Source: Heterotrichella gracilis (lineage: Eukaryota; Sar; Xanthophyceae; Tribonematales; Xanthonemataceae). From it: 64,000 nt of DNA. The stretch is taken from positions 372,001-436,000 of the forward strand of contig JAULBX010000003.1 in the NCBI GenBank assembly GCA_032358255.1, given 5' to 3'. Position numbers and translations under genes: made by a program. The notes beneath the pieces are model-generated. The model was not told where the DNA came from. It did not search any database and worked only from the letters and a program-made list of their open reading frames with translations. Position 1 is the stretch's first letter. Each line of letters begins with the position of its first letter. Shown here piece by piece: positions 46,701 through 59,100 of this stretch.

Positions 46701-49700
46701 AACACCCTTGTCCAACACTGGGTAGCTGTGCAAATTACCTGATTTCCTCCCCTCTGCAGGCTCCTCCCATCTCCACCTGGGAATGACTGACCGCACCTTC
46801 CATGGCAAGGGCATCTGGGGCACCTACCCCGCCGCATTGCTGCCAAATGTGAACATCGTGGAGGGGGGCCAGACCTCCACGGGGAGCGTGATAAATTGGT
46901 TCAAGAGGAGGATTCTGGGGGATTCGGTGGGGTATGATGAGTTGAATGCAGAAGCAATGGAGGTTCCACCGGGGTGTGAGCAGCTGCTGTGTTTGGACCA
47001 TTTCCAGGTGAGAAGAAACCCTTCTAGACTGGGCCTGCAATGGAAGTGAAGGGTGTGTCTAGGGTGTAAAAGAGGTAGCTGACAACTGCAAGGATCATAT
47101 CATTGCATGCTACTGAATGCACAGGGTGTGCCTGGGTAATTATTCCCTAAACCTTAAACCCTAAACCCTATTTCCAGGTGAGAAGAAGCCCTTCTAGACT
47201 GGGCCTGCAATGAAAGCAAAGGGAACAAATCGTCCAGGTTTGACAGCATGAACCCCTGTGTGTGCATGTAAGTGACAGCATCCCCTGACACAGCGTGAAC
47301 CATACATTGTGGATCCACACCCCTTCTCATCCAGAAGTGGTATTGCATGCAGGGCAACCGAACACCGCACACCGACCCCCTATCAAGGGGTGTAATTGCT
47401 GGCCTCACGCTAAAGCATTCCAGGGGGCACATTTTCAGGGGCCTCATCGAGTCCGTGGCATTTGGGACCGAGCTCATTTTGGACACCATGCGCGCCCATG
47501 GCTATGCACCCACCTCAATCAACATTGCAGGAGGGGCCACCCGGTCGGATTTGTGGCTGCAAATTCATGCTGATGTGTCGAATCTGCCCCTCAAGGTCAT
47601 GAGGTAAGCAGATCAGTATGACGAGAAATGAGGATGGACAAGGTGGAAGCGATGAGGAGTCATGTATTGCAGGGTGATCACAGGTGATAGCATAAATGTC
47701 TTTTTGATGCAGCCCGGCTGATGTGCGGATGGCAATTTGGTGGCATATGGGGTGGTGCTTCTTGACTGCAGTTGCAACCTTTCACCTTCCAATTTAATCC
47801 CCAACCTTAAACCTTCAACCACATACTTTTGCAGGGTGGCAGAAGCCCCTGCGCTGGGCAGCGCCATCCTGGCTGCAGTTGCTGCTGGCCACTTCCCCGA
47901 CGTGCCCTCTGCAGCGAGTGTTATGGTCCACCTTGACAGGGTAATTCAGCCAAATGAGGCGCGGCATGAGGAGTACAGGTGCGGGCACGTAATAACGAAC
48001 AATGACTCTAAAAATTGTACAGGGGTGTCATAGTATTTTTAAAAGGTGTTGTGTCATGGGTGAGGGTGCGGTGACCTGGTGTCGATGAGCTGGCACTTGG
48101 CAGAGGAATAGGTATAGGTGTAAGAGGAAGAGTACAGGCCACTGCCTGGTGGATGCTGGCATCACTAAACCCTAACCCTAACCACTGAACCCTAACCCTG
48201 TGCGTGCACTCCTGCTCCCGACAGGCCCCACTACGCCGCCTACAAACACCTCTACCACGCACTGACGCCCACCTTCCACCGGGAAAACCCCACGTCACCA
48301 GCACCACCAACAACAACCCCACCACCCACCGGCACCGGTCCGGTCCCCATCGTTGCCCCATCCATTTTGGCGGCTGATTTCGCACGCCTGGGTGAGGAGG
48401 TGGCTGCTGTGGTGGCTGCGGGTGCTGCGTGGATCCATGTGGACATCTTTGATGGCCAGTTTGTGGAAAACCTCACCATTGGACCACCAGTGGTAAGAGA
48501 CTAGTCAGTACCGGGATAAAGTACTGGGATGATGTAGTTTATTTTTCTGACTTTTCTGATTTTTTTCTGGCAAGTGACTTATGGTGGCATGGTTGGGTGA
48601 TCTTGAGGAGATGTGGGGATTACTTGTGTTTTGAGTGTCAGTCTCAATACCCCGGAGTCTACCTATGCAATGTGGCTGCGGTTTAGACAACTGGCACCCC
48701 CCACACCCTACCTTGAACCCTAAACCTGATCTTAAACCCTTAAGCCCTGCAGGTGTCGAGCCTACGAGCGCACACCCACGCCTTCCTGGACTGCCACATT
48801 GCCGTCATCAATCCCCACAAATACGTGCAACCCCTGGCCAAGGCAGGCGCATCCCAGGTGAGCTTCCTCACTGGGGCTGTGGTTTCCTTGTCACACCTGC
48901 AGTCATTACTCGTGTTGTGAACCTGGTTTTTTATGCACATGGGCGCACATGCGCTGCACACCTCATTGCGGGATGATGACCTTGTCACAGGGGTTGCCCA
49001 TTGTTTGTACGAGCCGCGCCGGGTACGCATTTCTTTATATTTCTATTCTAATTTGTTTTCACAATAATTAATTACATTAAAAATGCCTATTGTTCTTATT
49101 CTCATCCTTATCCTTTTTATAAATAGGTGACCTTCCACATAGAGGCTGTGGATGGCGCCACGTCAGCTGCTGAGCTGGCAGATAGCATCCACCAAGCGGG
49201 CATGCGGGCGGGCATTGCAGTCAGCCCTTCCACCCCTGTGGATGCTGTGTTCCCCCTGCTAGATGCAAGGGGGGTGGAGTGTGTGAATGTGATGAGCGTG
49301 CAGCCAGGTGAGCTGTGACTGTAATATCTTAGTGCAAAAGTTTGATTACGCGCAATATTAGCTGTATGGCCATACCCTGGGTAGCCATATAACTAAGGCC
49401 ATGCTTGTCTAAACACTGTGTCCAATGCGCCACCCAGTTGCCCTTGTGCTAATACATTACATCAGTAGCTTGACATCAATAGCTTGATCATTTACTTCAC
49501 TTGCCTGGATTTTATCAGCGCTGTACAACGTCAGCACATGTTACACACAATCTCGCAGCATCCAACGCATGCACTTCCAGGTCAGCTGCATTTCCAGCCG
49601 CATTGAAAGGAAGTGCCTCCCCTCATCGCAGGCTTTGGCGGGCAAAAATTTGACACCTCATCCCTCGTCAAGATAGCCACCCTGCGGCAGCGCTACCCCT

Positions 49701-49891
49701 GGCTGGACATCCAGGTGGATGGCGGGATAAACGACAAAACGGGGAGGGCGGCAGCCGAGGCGGGGGCCAATGTGCTTGTGGCGGGCACCTATGTGTTCAA
49801 GAGCCCCAGGCCCCATGCGGCGACTATTGGCGGGCTGCTGGATGTCATTGCAGCCTGTATGGCTGACAGCCAAGCGGCGCTGTGTCACTGA
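43735..49891 (+). CDS. fused FGGY pentulose kinase and ribulose-phosphate 3-epimerase
   Basis: Exons 43735-43807, 44381-44469, 44863-44974, 45399-45610, 45916-46078, 46396-46542, 46760-47007, 47353-47603, 47835-47978, 48225-48492, 48753-48857, 49127-49307, 49632-49891 join to 750 residues. Residues 1-493 are an FGGY sugar kinase: [18 protein letters not shown] (ATP phosphate loop), [76 protein letters not shown]. This resembles the D-ribulokinase-like branch rather than classic xylulokinase. A Pro/Thr linker (about 494-519) joins a complete epimerase (520-750): [24 protein letters not shown] (H551, D553, D556), CHIAV (H584), SVQPGFGGQKF, VDGGI (D694). The junction falls inside one exon (48225-48492), so the fusion is not a gene-prediction join. 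No transit peptide is seen, so it is probably cytosolic. Ribulose or xylulose would enter the pentose phosphate pool. Confidence 0.93.
45210..45271 (+). repeat. partial copy of kinase-epimerase exon 4, 5' end with acceptor
   Basis: Matches 45392-45453 at an offset of 182 bp. Both read [17 protein letters not shown] after a CAG (with A for V in the first copy). The upstream copy meets a stop directly after SAP, so splicing to it would truncate the protein. Confidence 0.95.
47169..47223 (+). repeat. copy of kinase-epimerase exon 7 end plus donor and intron start
   Basis: Nearly identical to 46999-47053 at an offset of 170 bp, including TTTCCAGGTGAGAAG and about 40 bases of intron. It is preceded by CCCTAAA units at 47147-47168. 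Confidence 0.93.
48164..48200 (+). repeat. telomere-like heptamers in kinase-epimerase intron
   Basis: Four to five CCCTAA-type units just before the acceptor of the exon that carries the domain junction. Confidence 0.75.
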
Positions 49892-51711
49892 TGTGGTGCG
49901 CTCCCCTTGGGCAAATCACGGTTAGGAGCCCACCACTGCTGGCAGCCCAGGTGCATATTTTTTACTTGGCATGGTGGCATACCTACCACCACCATCACCA
50001 CCACCACCACCACCACCACCACCACGGTATTTATATCAACATTTGGGTAGACCTGTGCGACTCTGAGCATGGAGGAACTGGAAAACAATAATCATTGGTC
50101 AGTATTTTCTGGTTCTTATATTTTTTCCTTGGCATCGACAGCAGGGGAAGAAAATTAATTTATTCCTCTGGAACATTTGAACATGACCAGCCCGGTTCAT
50201 GCAAGAGTTCTTGGTACAATTTTCAAGTGCCTGACCTCTCTGACGCCACACCCGTCTGCGAGATAGCTCCAAGCTGTTCAGTGGGCCCAGCAAGCCCTGT
50301 ATGTTGTGGCACAAAGGTTCATTCATCCATACCCCCATTGATGCTGTTGGCGTATATATTTTTTACCTAAATGACCTCTTGACAATGCCACAATCTTATG
50401 TCAGTCAAGTGGCTGCGATCATATCTGAGAAATATGTAGTACAATGTCATGATAAAATGGATTGTGTATCGAGTGAAATCTGGTAAAACATATAGTTCAT
50501 GATGAAATGTATTGGCTGTCGAGTGAATTTGGTCATGACCCTACTACTAGTGCACAATGACGACAACTACATCTAGTGTTGAATGCCAGATTGTCCTGAA
50601 TACTTGCTCAAGGTGAAGCTATTAACGTTGCTCCAGCAGCGCATATTGTAGAGTCACTCTGGGTAAATTTCCCTCTGACAGGGTCTCCTAGGGTTCCAAA
50701 GGTCTTTCTAAAAAATTAACATTGTGTTCACTCCTGTCTTAATTCTGCTGCGATTGTTGCCTCAATACTGTCAAAGGAAACAGCATGTGTAAAACCATTG
50801 CTCATCTGCCAAGATCAAATACAATAATCCTCGGTGTCACTGACTGGATTGATACATTAAATTTCACCATTTGTGAAAAGCTGCAGCAGCAGTTGCTGTA
50901 AATTTAGTAGATACTCAGGATCTGACCTCTTGAGACCTGAAAGCTTAGCAGTCGCTATTACATTGTTTTAAGTAAAATGGATGGTTGCAAATGGCATACG
51001 CCACATAGCAAGGTGCCAGCGAAAAGGTTGCCTAAAAGCAGCTGCTGTGAAATTGAATTGCGTATTTGATGTGTGGCTTCATGACAATACTGTTCAGGCG
51101 AGTATTGTAGCATGTAGAATGTTGAATCAAATTTGATGTTGACACTTGTTCACGATATCAAGATGCATCTACGTTCTGTGGATTTTTCTCTTTTGCGTTC
51201 AGTGCAACTATGTGCACCTGTGCCTCAGCGCCACGTGGGATTGCTGGCCTGATGCAGTATGCTGCATTGGAAAATATGTGCGTCACAAAACTATTTAGGT
51301 GTTCCATGTGGCTTGCTGCAACATTGAGAGGCTCTGGCTTGCTTTCCCGTTGATTGCCAGCCTCAAGTCTATGTACCATAGTAGCCTTCTCCTTTCCATT
51401 GTGGCAGCCAGCGCCTGCACCCAGCTTGTGGTGCAAATGGCACAGAGATTTTGGCTTTATACTTTAAGCCTCCATGCTCAAAGGCAACTGCCCTCTGGCT
51501 CCTCTCAGTAGCCTGGCTGCATCCACCAGTCCCCCTGCGCCCATCACTCCCACATACATGCACACTGCAAGATTAAGTACATTGAAGGCAGCAACCCTCA
51601 TAACTGGCAGCTGCATTTGTATGGGGCTGGAGCTCCCGCAGTTGCTCCATGCTCCAAGGTGTCACCCCTTCGCCTTGCCCTCTCTACAACTTGTATTGGT
51701 GCCATCACCTC
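49892..51711. other. convergent intergenic region
   Basis: No recognisable gene. A CAC trinucleotide run lies at 49985-50027. A direct repeat of about 35 bp (50449-50484 and 50500-50533, sharing ATGATxAAATG and TCGAGTGAA) follows. The rest is AT-richer than the flanking genes. Confidence 0.5.
49985..50027 (+). repeat. CAC trinucleotide microsatellite
   Basis: About 13 CAC units with one ATC interruption, about 95 bp past the kinase-epimerase stop, in its 3' UTR or downstream. Confidence 0.9.
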
Positions 51712-54479
51712 TTAACCCCTGTCCCCGGTGTACCACGCACTCAGCATGTTGCTGTGCAGCACAAGCTTGTCAAATGCAGCCACCCATGGGGGCGCCTGGG
51801 GCGTCTGCCACTTCCTGTAGATGGCGATTGCTGCGGCTACGCGGCGGAGGTTGCATGCAGCCAGGCGCTTCACGTGGCGCACGATGGGGTGCTTTGGGTC
51901 CAGCACTGGTTGCAGGTGGTCTCTGGCTCTGAGGAGCCTCTGGGTGTCTTGCATCAGCCGCTGCAGGAGGGCACATGTGTATGTTCAGCAATCTTTCAAA
52001 GCAGCTGCTTGTTGCAGCTGCTTGATAAGAACGAGGGAAGTATCAACGTGCAATTCAAGCGTGCAAAAGGGGGCGGGTGGGGGGGCGACAATGAAGTGCT
52101 GGGTGTGGGATTGTGGGAGAGGGAAGAGGTATGAGTGTGGGACGTTGCTGTAGCTGCGGTTGTTTGGGGGTTGGTTGCTTATTTGGGTGTGTGCGGGCAT
52201 CTCGATCAAGTGCTTGCATGGATATCAAGCAATGCTTACCTCGTACACTAGCTCGCCAGCGGGGATCCCTCCCAAGCTGTGAGACTGCAGCCATGACCAC
52301 ACCTGGTTCCAGTCGTTCTCATGATGAGCAATGTTAATGTGCATTTCCTCCTGGTCCAGCTGAGATACTCCCGCCATCACGGCATCCAACATGACCTCTG
52401 CAGGGGACACCACGACAGTCAACTTGTGACACATGCGCATGTGTTGCTTGTCAAAAGTCGTGGGCAAGAGTCACAATTTTATAACCAGTGGTTGACGCCT
52501 GCAATGCTTCTGACTTTCGCCAGCTCTTGACCTGCCTCACTCACAAGTGCCGTGGTTGTTGACTCCAGCTTGGCGTCAAACGCTGAGACCAATTGCTGGA
52601 GCACGTGCTCAACACGCTGCATTTCATCAGGAACAGGCTGAGGGACCTTGAAGCCAGGAAACAGTGCGGCATCGTCATCTGGGAACTCCACACCGCACTT
52701 GGAACACTTCCAGGGATGCCCAGTCGAGACATTGTGATCACCGCTGCCGGAGGGAACGTCAGGCCCTGGAAGCACACTGGCAGCTGCAGCTGGTGCCCTG
52801 TAGCGCAGTACTCCAGCTTATGGGTTATCTCCCAGTGCAGCAGCTGGAGGCAGCAGGCCGTGGATGTCCCTTGGCTCGCAGCGTGGGCATGGGATGTCTC
52901 GCATTTCATCCAAACCACACGTGCACAAACCACACGCGCAGTCAAACGCAAATCGGCGGCGCAGTATCCACTGCCTGCAACAGAGCAATATAGCAAATAT
53001 TTTTACATTCTGTATTGCAATGCCAGGGCAGGCGTGCAACACAGACACCGTCATTTGCAATATCTACACCAAATTGTTGATCAGTTCCCAAACCAAAACA
53101 ACAATCTGATGATTACCAAATTGATTCAATCATGTAACCTAACAGTCCAAACTTTCACAGACAAGATTTGAGCCGTAGTCCATAAATGATTGGGTACAAA
53201 ACGTTGTTGTCGCAGTTGGGGACTCGCAATGTGGGGATTGGAGATTCAAGAAAACCTGGTCAGTTACTTAGGGCATTGAGGCCAGCGCATGTCTGTCTAG
53301 GGCCCCTAGTATGGGCTGCAAAAAATAAAAGGAGGGTATACTTTGTTGACATTTGCGCATTGGCAATGCGTCGCAACGGTCTTGTTTCTGTATTGTATGA
53401 GCAATGGTACACAATGTTGCGCTGGGTCAATGAAGCAACCCCTACCTTGCTGGCTGGGACATGATGAGTTGCTTTGGGCTGATGTAGCTCGTGGTCAGCA
53501 GCTCCCCTTCAGCAATGTCACAGGTTGCAACATGATAGAAATTTTGGCCCAATGAAATGTGCTGCGTATTGGCTCGGTCGCATGTGTGGGCCAGCTTGCT
53601 TCCTTGTAAGAAGAGCTTGCAGATGGCGGACCTGCAAATGTCAATGGCATTGCGTGCACAGTTTGACTGTCACATCCTGCTGCATGCATCCACCACCTGC
53701 ACTGGCATGCGGCTGTACAGGGATATTGTGGGTAATTATTGCCATGATGCACTGCAGGATGACATGCACTTACTGTGGGTGTAAATGGATGGCGGTGTGT
53801 ATCATATTGCACAATGATGCAGATATTATATATAGGAACGCACCCATATCTGTTGGGAATGCTGGATGCATTCAGCTCCCAAGTGAAGATCACGCGAGTG
53901 ATGGTGTCCACATTTGTAATCCCCACAACCCCGCGATTTGTGGCATCCAGTAGGTCTCGCATCCTTGGCTCCACTAGATTGATGAAGACCTCTGCTAACT
54001 TTCTGCAGCGCTGAACACTTGTTCTGCTTTCAAAGCTTGGGTCCGGGCAGTTGAAGAACTCTTGAAGGACTGCTGTCTGGGTGGGAATAGGTGCCATGGC
54101 CTGTTCAGACGAGTATTTCATACATCAGATGGTTGGGAGGAGTGTCTGATGCGTGAGGACCACTGAGGAATAGATTCACAATGTCCTGTGTGCAATACCC
54201 ATGCTCTGGACCACTGAATGAAACGTTGAGAATTTAGTAACCCGCCCATGCCAGGATAGCTGAGAGGTGTGACACCAACCCTTTTGGTACGCTGAGTTTG
54301 CGCCCAGCGCCTGAGCTTGTGGCCACGTAGTTCACAGCTTGCTTCAACAGCTGGTCGTCCTTGGTCAAGGCAACCAGTAATGGCTCCTCATGAAGAACTA
54401 TCTCTCCTGCAGTGAACGGCTGGGCAGCAAAAGCACTCTTGCCAAATACTGGGTGTTCCCTGATACTTACAGCCATCAT
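51712..54479 (-). pseudogene. SMYD-like SET-domain protein, copy A, with in-frame stop
   Basis: SET domains methylate protein lysines. Recognisable minus-strand exons lie at about 54479-54240, 54115-53830, 53635-53445, 52985-52500, 52397-52240 and 51960-51712. The first begins MMAVSIREHPVFGKSAFAAQ and continues FTAGEIVLHEEPLL, the usual SET opening. Later parts read GSKLAHTCDRANTQ (in place of NHSC), HVATCDIAEGELLTTSYI, and the Cys-rich FAFDCACGLC of the post-SET region, then WKCSKCGVEF. In the post-SET exon a TAA at complement 52818-52820 interrupts a frame that continues open on both sides (GDNP-stop-AGVLRYRAP; copy B has GDRPLAGVLGYRAP). The exon 1-2 junction also does not join cleanly in frame. 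It is probably a recent pseudogene, or an allele carrying a nonsense change or sequencing error. It is tandem with copy B, 5176 bp apart. Confidence 0.6.
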
Positions 54480-56144
54480 GTCAATGGCTTTGAGAGTATT
54501 GTCAAGTGACTCAGAGACTAGGAGATGATGGGTAGTCTACTACAAGCAGCTAAGGTCTACTTAGGGCTAAGGTGGCAGTGAGGCCAACAGACTGTTACTG
54601 AGGCAGGTGCACTGAATACGACAAACGTCTCGTGAATGCCGGCAGTAGTCTACTCTGGTTGGTGTGAACCACTAGTAGATAGGGTAGCTTCAACACTGTC
54701 GAGGGACTTGTGCTATGGTGCTTATTAATAGTATCAGTATGATGCTGTGCTGTTGTTCTTTACTCCTAGGGCAAATTCGAAACTGCTGTCAGCATGAGCA
54801 GCGTTTGAAACGTTACATAACCTGCAGGTGGGTCACTCGTGCCACACAATGTACTGCCCACTGCCAGTAAGTTGTTCTTAGGGCAAGTCACACTGGCAGT
54901 GGGATGCCAAGCCCAGTACTCCTGCCAACTGATGCTAGATACCGTCCATCGTTCGAAACCATTTTGGGTCTTGGGCAGTCGTCATGATGGTTGTGATAAG
55001 GCACATTATGTATGATACAAGGAATTGCAGTTGATCAAGGCCAGGGTTGAAGTTTTGAATGCGGTGAGGGGGGAATCAACTTGAATGTGGGGAGGGGGGG
55101 AATTGCAGTAACTATTGGGTTGAACTGAGGACTGTTCTTCCAAGGCCTCACCATTTGTCAGTCTGGCTTGTCCTCTAGTAAGATTTTCAATAATATGTAG
55201 TTTCTGCCGGTTGCTCAGGGCCATCCTGCTTGCCAATGGCAAACGTGCCCGCACTGCGCAATGGCGTGCAGCCTGGCAGCTGAGGATAATCTTGTCAGCA
55301 GCTGACACATGACAGGGAATGCTTTATTGCCACTAGCTTTGCCTGCAACCCTTTGTCCACCACCGCCACCGCCAAAATAGCAATACTATTACCCATACAA
55401 TTGCACTGCATGGCATACCCAGACAGTAAGCATGGCGCACGCAGCCAGGAAGCAAAGCAGTATTGCACCAGTACCACGCTGCCAGCTGTCATTGTAACCA
55501 AGTTCACATCTGATGGGCAATCACTTGCAAATAGCATGCCTTCCTTTTGAGCCCATAACAGTAACGCTTGCACTTCACAATATCGTTCTATTTCTCAACT
55601 CGTACGTCTGACTCAATGATATTCTGCTGTTTGACTTGAGAGTCTTTTAAATTAACAAAACTATTAATTCAAATTATCAAATATCAGACTACCTATGTAT
55701 GGCTTGTCAAACTGTGTCGCTGGCAGCAGTTGTTCGCCTATCTAATAATATTTCAAGACCGTGTTCATTAAAGGGCATAGCTGTGGGTCACTACGTGCAC
55801 ATTGACCTCACAGAACTCTTGACTGTCATTGACTGCGGGCAACTTTTCAAATCATTGAGTCTTGCATTGTGATCGTTGCACCCTAAACAGTGTTGAAAAG
55901 CTTGCTGCAACAGTAGCTGTCTCCCATGCCAACCACTCACAGATGATGTGCACACCGGCAATTCTTTAGCAAAATTACTACGATAGCTATCTGCTATATC
56001 CTGTGTCACCACGTCCAGTTAAAATCGACACAAGTTGAACACACCTACATTTGGAAAATGTCTTGATCACGTGCGACACAGCAATCACCGCCCATGCTCA
56101 CAAATACATAGCATGCACACCATCATAATAATACCTACATACAA
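54480..56144. other. spacer between the two SET-domain copies
   Basis: No recognisable gene. The first 60 bases upstream of copy A match the bases upstream of copy B (TATTGTCAAGTGACTCAG shared), so the duplication took in some 5' flank. The rest shows no clear structure. Confidence 0.5.
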
Positions 56145-59100
56145 TCAGCCATGATGGCCCCAAGGCAGGGGTTTCCTAGTTCTTCTTCTTCCCACCAGCT
56201 CCCTTTTTGCTGCCATTCTTCTTGCCCCCCCCGCCGAGCTGCCCCCGCTGCGCCGTGCCACTCCCACAGCCGGCACCTGCCTCCCGCATGTGTGCCCAGG
56301 GGGCAGGAACTCCTGCAGCTGCTCCATACTCAACAGCGACTGCCCTCCACCTGGCCCTCCCGCAAGTGGCTGACTGCCATCATCCCCTGCCATATGCATG
56401 CTGCTTTGCACGACAAGTGCGTCATACTCGGCAACCCATGGATGTGGCTGTGGAGTCTGCCAGCTCCTGTATGCACTGATTGCTGGGGCTATGCGGCTGA
56501 GGTGCAGCGCTGCCACCTGCTACATGCGCCGCAAAAGTGGCTTGTTGGGGTGCTCGCCAGCCGCCAAATAATGCATAGCTCCCAGAAGCTTCTTAGTGCA
56601 AAGCATTAGCCGCTGCAGGGAGTGGGGACGGTCCATGCAGATTTCAGAGTATTCATTAAAACATACAACACAAAGCCTTTTTGTGTTTTGTTTATCAAAA
56701 TTACGGTACAGATATTGTGTAAACTGCACCCGCTTTGCTAAAGTGCGCATAAATGCTGTGTACAGTCAACATTGGCTCAATGTAATTGCAATATGGCAGA
56801 ACGGCGGCCTACATTGTTGTCAGCCAATGGCTGCCCATTCCCACACAGCAAAGATCCCATGCTATTTGCACTGTATGAAATTTTCCAAATTTATCACTGT
56901 TTGTCAGCACACCCACTTGTGCTCGTAAATCAGCTATCACACACTGTGTCCGATGTTGACCGTTGCACTCCTTTAAATTAAAATTAAAAAGTCATCCTTA
57001 CCTCATACACCAGCTCGCTGCTGGTAATCCCTGGCAACTTGTGAGACTCAGCCATGACCACACACGCTCCCAATCGTCCTCATATGCTCCAAGGCAAACC
57101 TTCATGCCATGCATATTTGGACCATACATTGCACGCTCCAAGCATGCCAACATCACCTCTGCAGCATCAGCACAATGTCAGTAAGCCAGCGGCCCAGCCA
57201 GACAGCCAGTTAGTGAGATGTGATAATGTGGGCAATGGCAAGGCAGCCTCATACAAAAGATGAATCTATTGTAACATCCATGCATGACATGTCCCACAGC
57301 CTTGAATATCTACGCACACACGGCTCAGCCTACCTGCATGCAGCAGCAGCATGGCATTGACACTCCAGTGGCCATTGCCTGCAATCCTCCTCACAAGCGC
57401 CAGCTGCTGAGCTGCCTCAGTAGCATCCGCCTTGCCACGTGCATCCAGCTTGGTATCATACCTGAAGACCAGCTGCTGTAGCACACGCTCAACACGCTGT
57501 GATGCACCGGTGGCAGCATCATCAGGGAACCTCTGAGAGGGCACCACGAAGCCAGGGAACAACACTCCATCATCATCTGGGAACTCCACACCGCACTTGG
57601 AACATTTCCAGGGATGCCCATTGGAGGCATCATGACCACCGCTGCTTGATGGAACATCAGACCCTGGAAGCACGTTTGCTGCTGGAGCTGGTGCCCTGTA
57701 GCCCAGCACTCCGGCTAATGGTCTGTCCCCCACTGTGCTGGATAGGTAGCCAATGGCATCCCTTGGCTCGCAGCGTGGGCAGGGAATGTCTCGCATTTCA
57801 TCCACACAAGACAAGCACAGCTCACATTCGCAGTCAAATGCAAAATTGTCGTGCAGCATCCACTGCCTGCAACAAAGAGCACAAAGAGGAGTGAGTTCCT
57901 TCCTGTTCACAATTGCATGCACTATACAGTGTACTTCAAACAACTCCTCAGCCTGAGCCTTGGCTCCCACCTCAGCCTTGTCAACAAAGGCAAAGGACAC
58001 ACAGTGCGAATATGCGGTTTTATACTGGATAGCAGCATCACTGCGTGGTACTTGCATCCAGTACTGGCCCAGTATGAGTTAGCAAGCATCTAATGCGTAT
58101 ACCCTGGCACCGTGCATTGCGCTGTGCAGGATTAAACCCTTAATTTGCATGTATTTTGTGCAGGTACCATGAAGTGATCCTAGCATTGAGCATCTCTCAA
58201 TGGCCAGATTACAGCAGAATGCGCCACCTGTCATTGTTATCGCAAGCGGTGAACAAGTTGACGCATTTTGCATTTGTGAGTGCACTGCTGGCCATTTGCC
58301 CCTAAAACTCCCGAGGTCATCTGCCCTTACAATCCTATTGTTTAGGGTGTTTAGTCAATTCCCACTTGCCTTGCTGGCAGAGACATCATCGGAGTGATGT
58401 ACTGTGTGGTCAGCAACTCGCCTTCAGCAATATCGCAGGTTGCAACATGATATCCATGGTCCCCAATCGATTTGTATTGCGTGTTTGGCCTCCCACATGT
58501 GTGCGCCAGCTTGCTTCCAACAATGAAGAGCACTGACCTGCAAGTACAGCACACATTAGTTATGTCATACTCCGTATTCTTGCAGTCGCTGGCATGGCTG
58601 GATTTCCAAATCATGATTTTCAACGTGTAACAATGCCATGAAGGAGTATTAGGAATTTTCATGTGCAAAATCAACTGTACTGGGCAGTATTGTTGGAGTC
58701 CAGTATTGGAAGTTTTTCAGTAATATTATGCATGCAGATAAATCGCGCAAAGCATAGTTTCAAGCCAGAGGCGGGACCGGTGACCATGTCTGCCAGGCTC
58801 TGCACCGTATGACAACCATGGGCACAGTGTAACGCACCCATCAGAGAAGAATCTGTGGGCATTGAGTTCCCAGGTAAGAAGCACGCGAGTGATAGTCTCC
58901 AGGTCAATGGCCACTTGGGATCCAAGACGATTGGCATTCAGTGTGCCTGCCATCATTGATTCCACTGCATGGATGCAAATGTTTGCTGAGCTTCTGCAGC
59001 AATGCACGCATGTGCTGTCATTGAAGTGGGGTACTGGGTTGTTGAAGAAGTCTTCCAGAACCGCTTTCTGGATGTCATCAGGCGCCAGCCTCCATGCCAG

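Noticed and set aside
49882-50091. Small ORF encoding a poly-histidine peptide
   Set aside because: It is a CAC microsatellite translated by chance, without start context or splice support.
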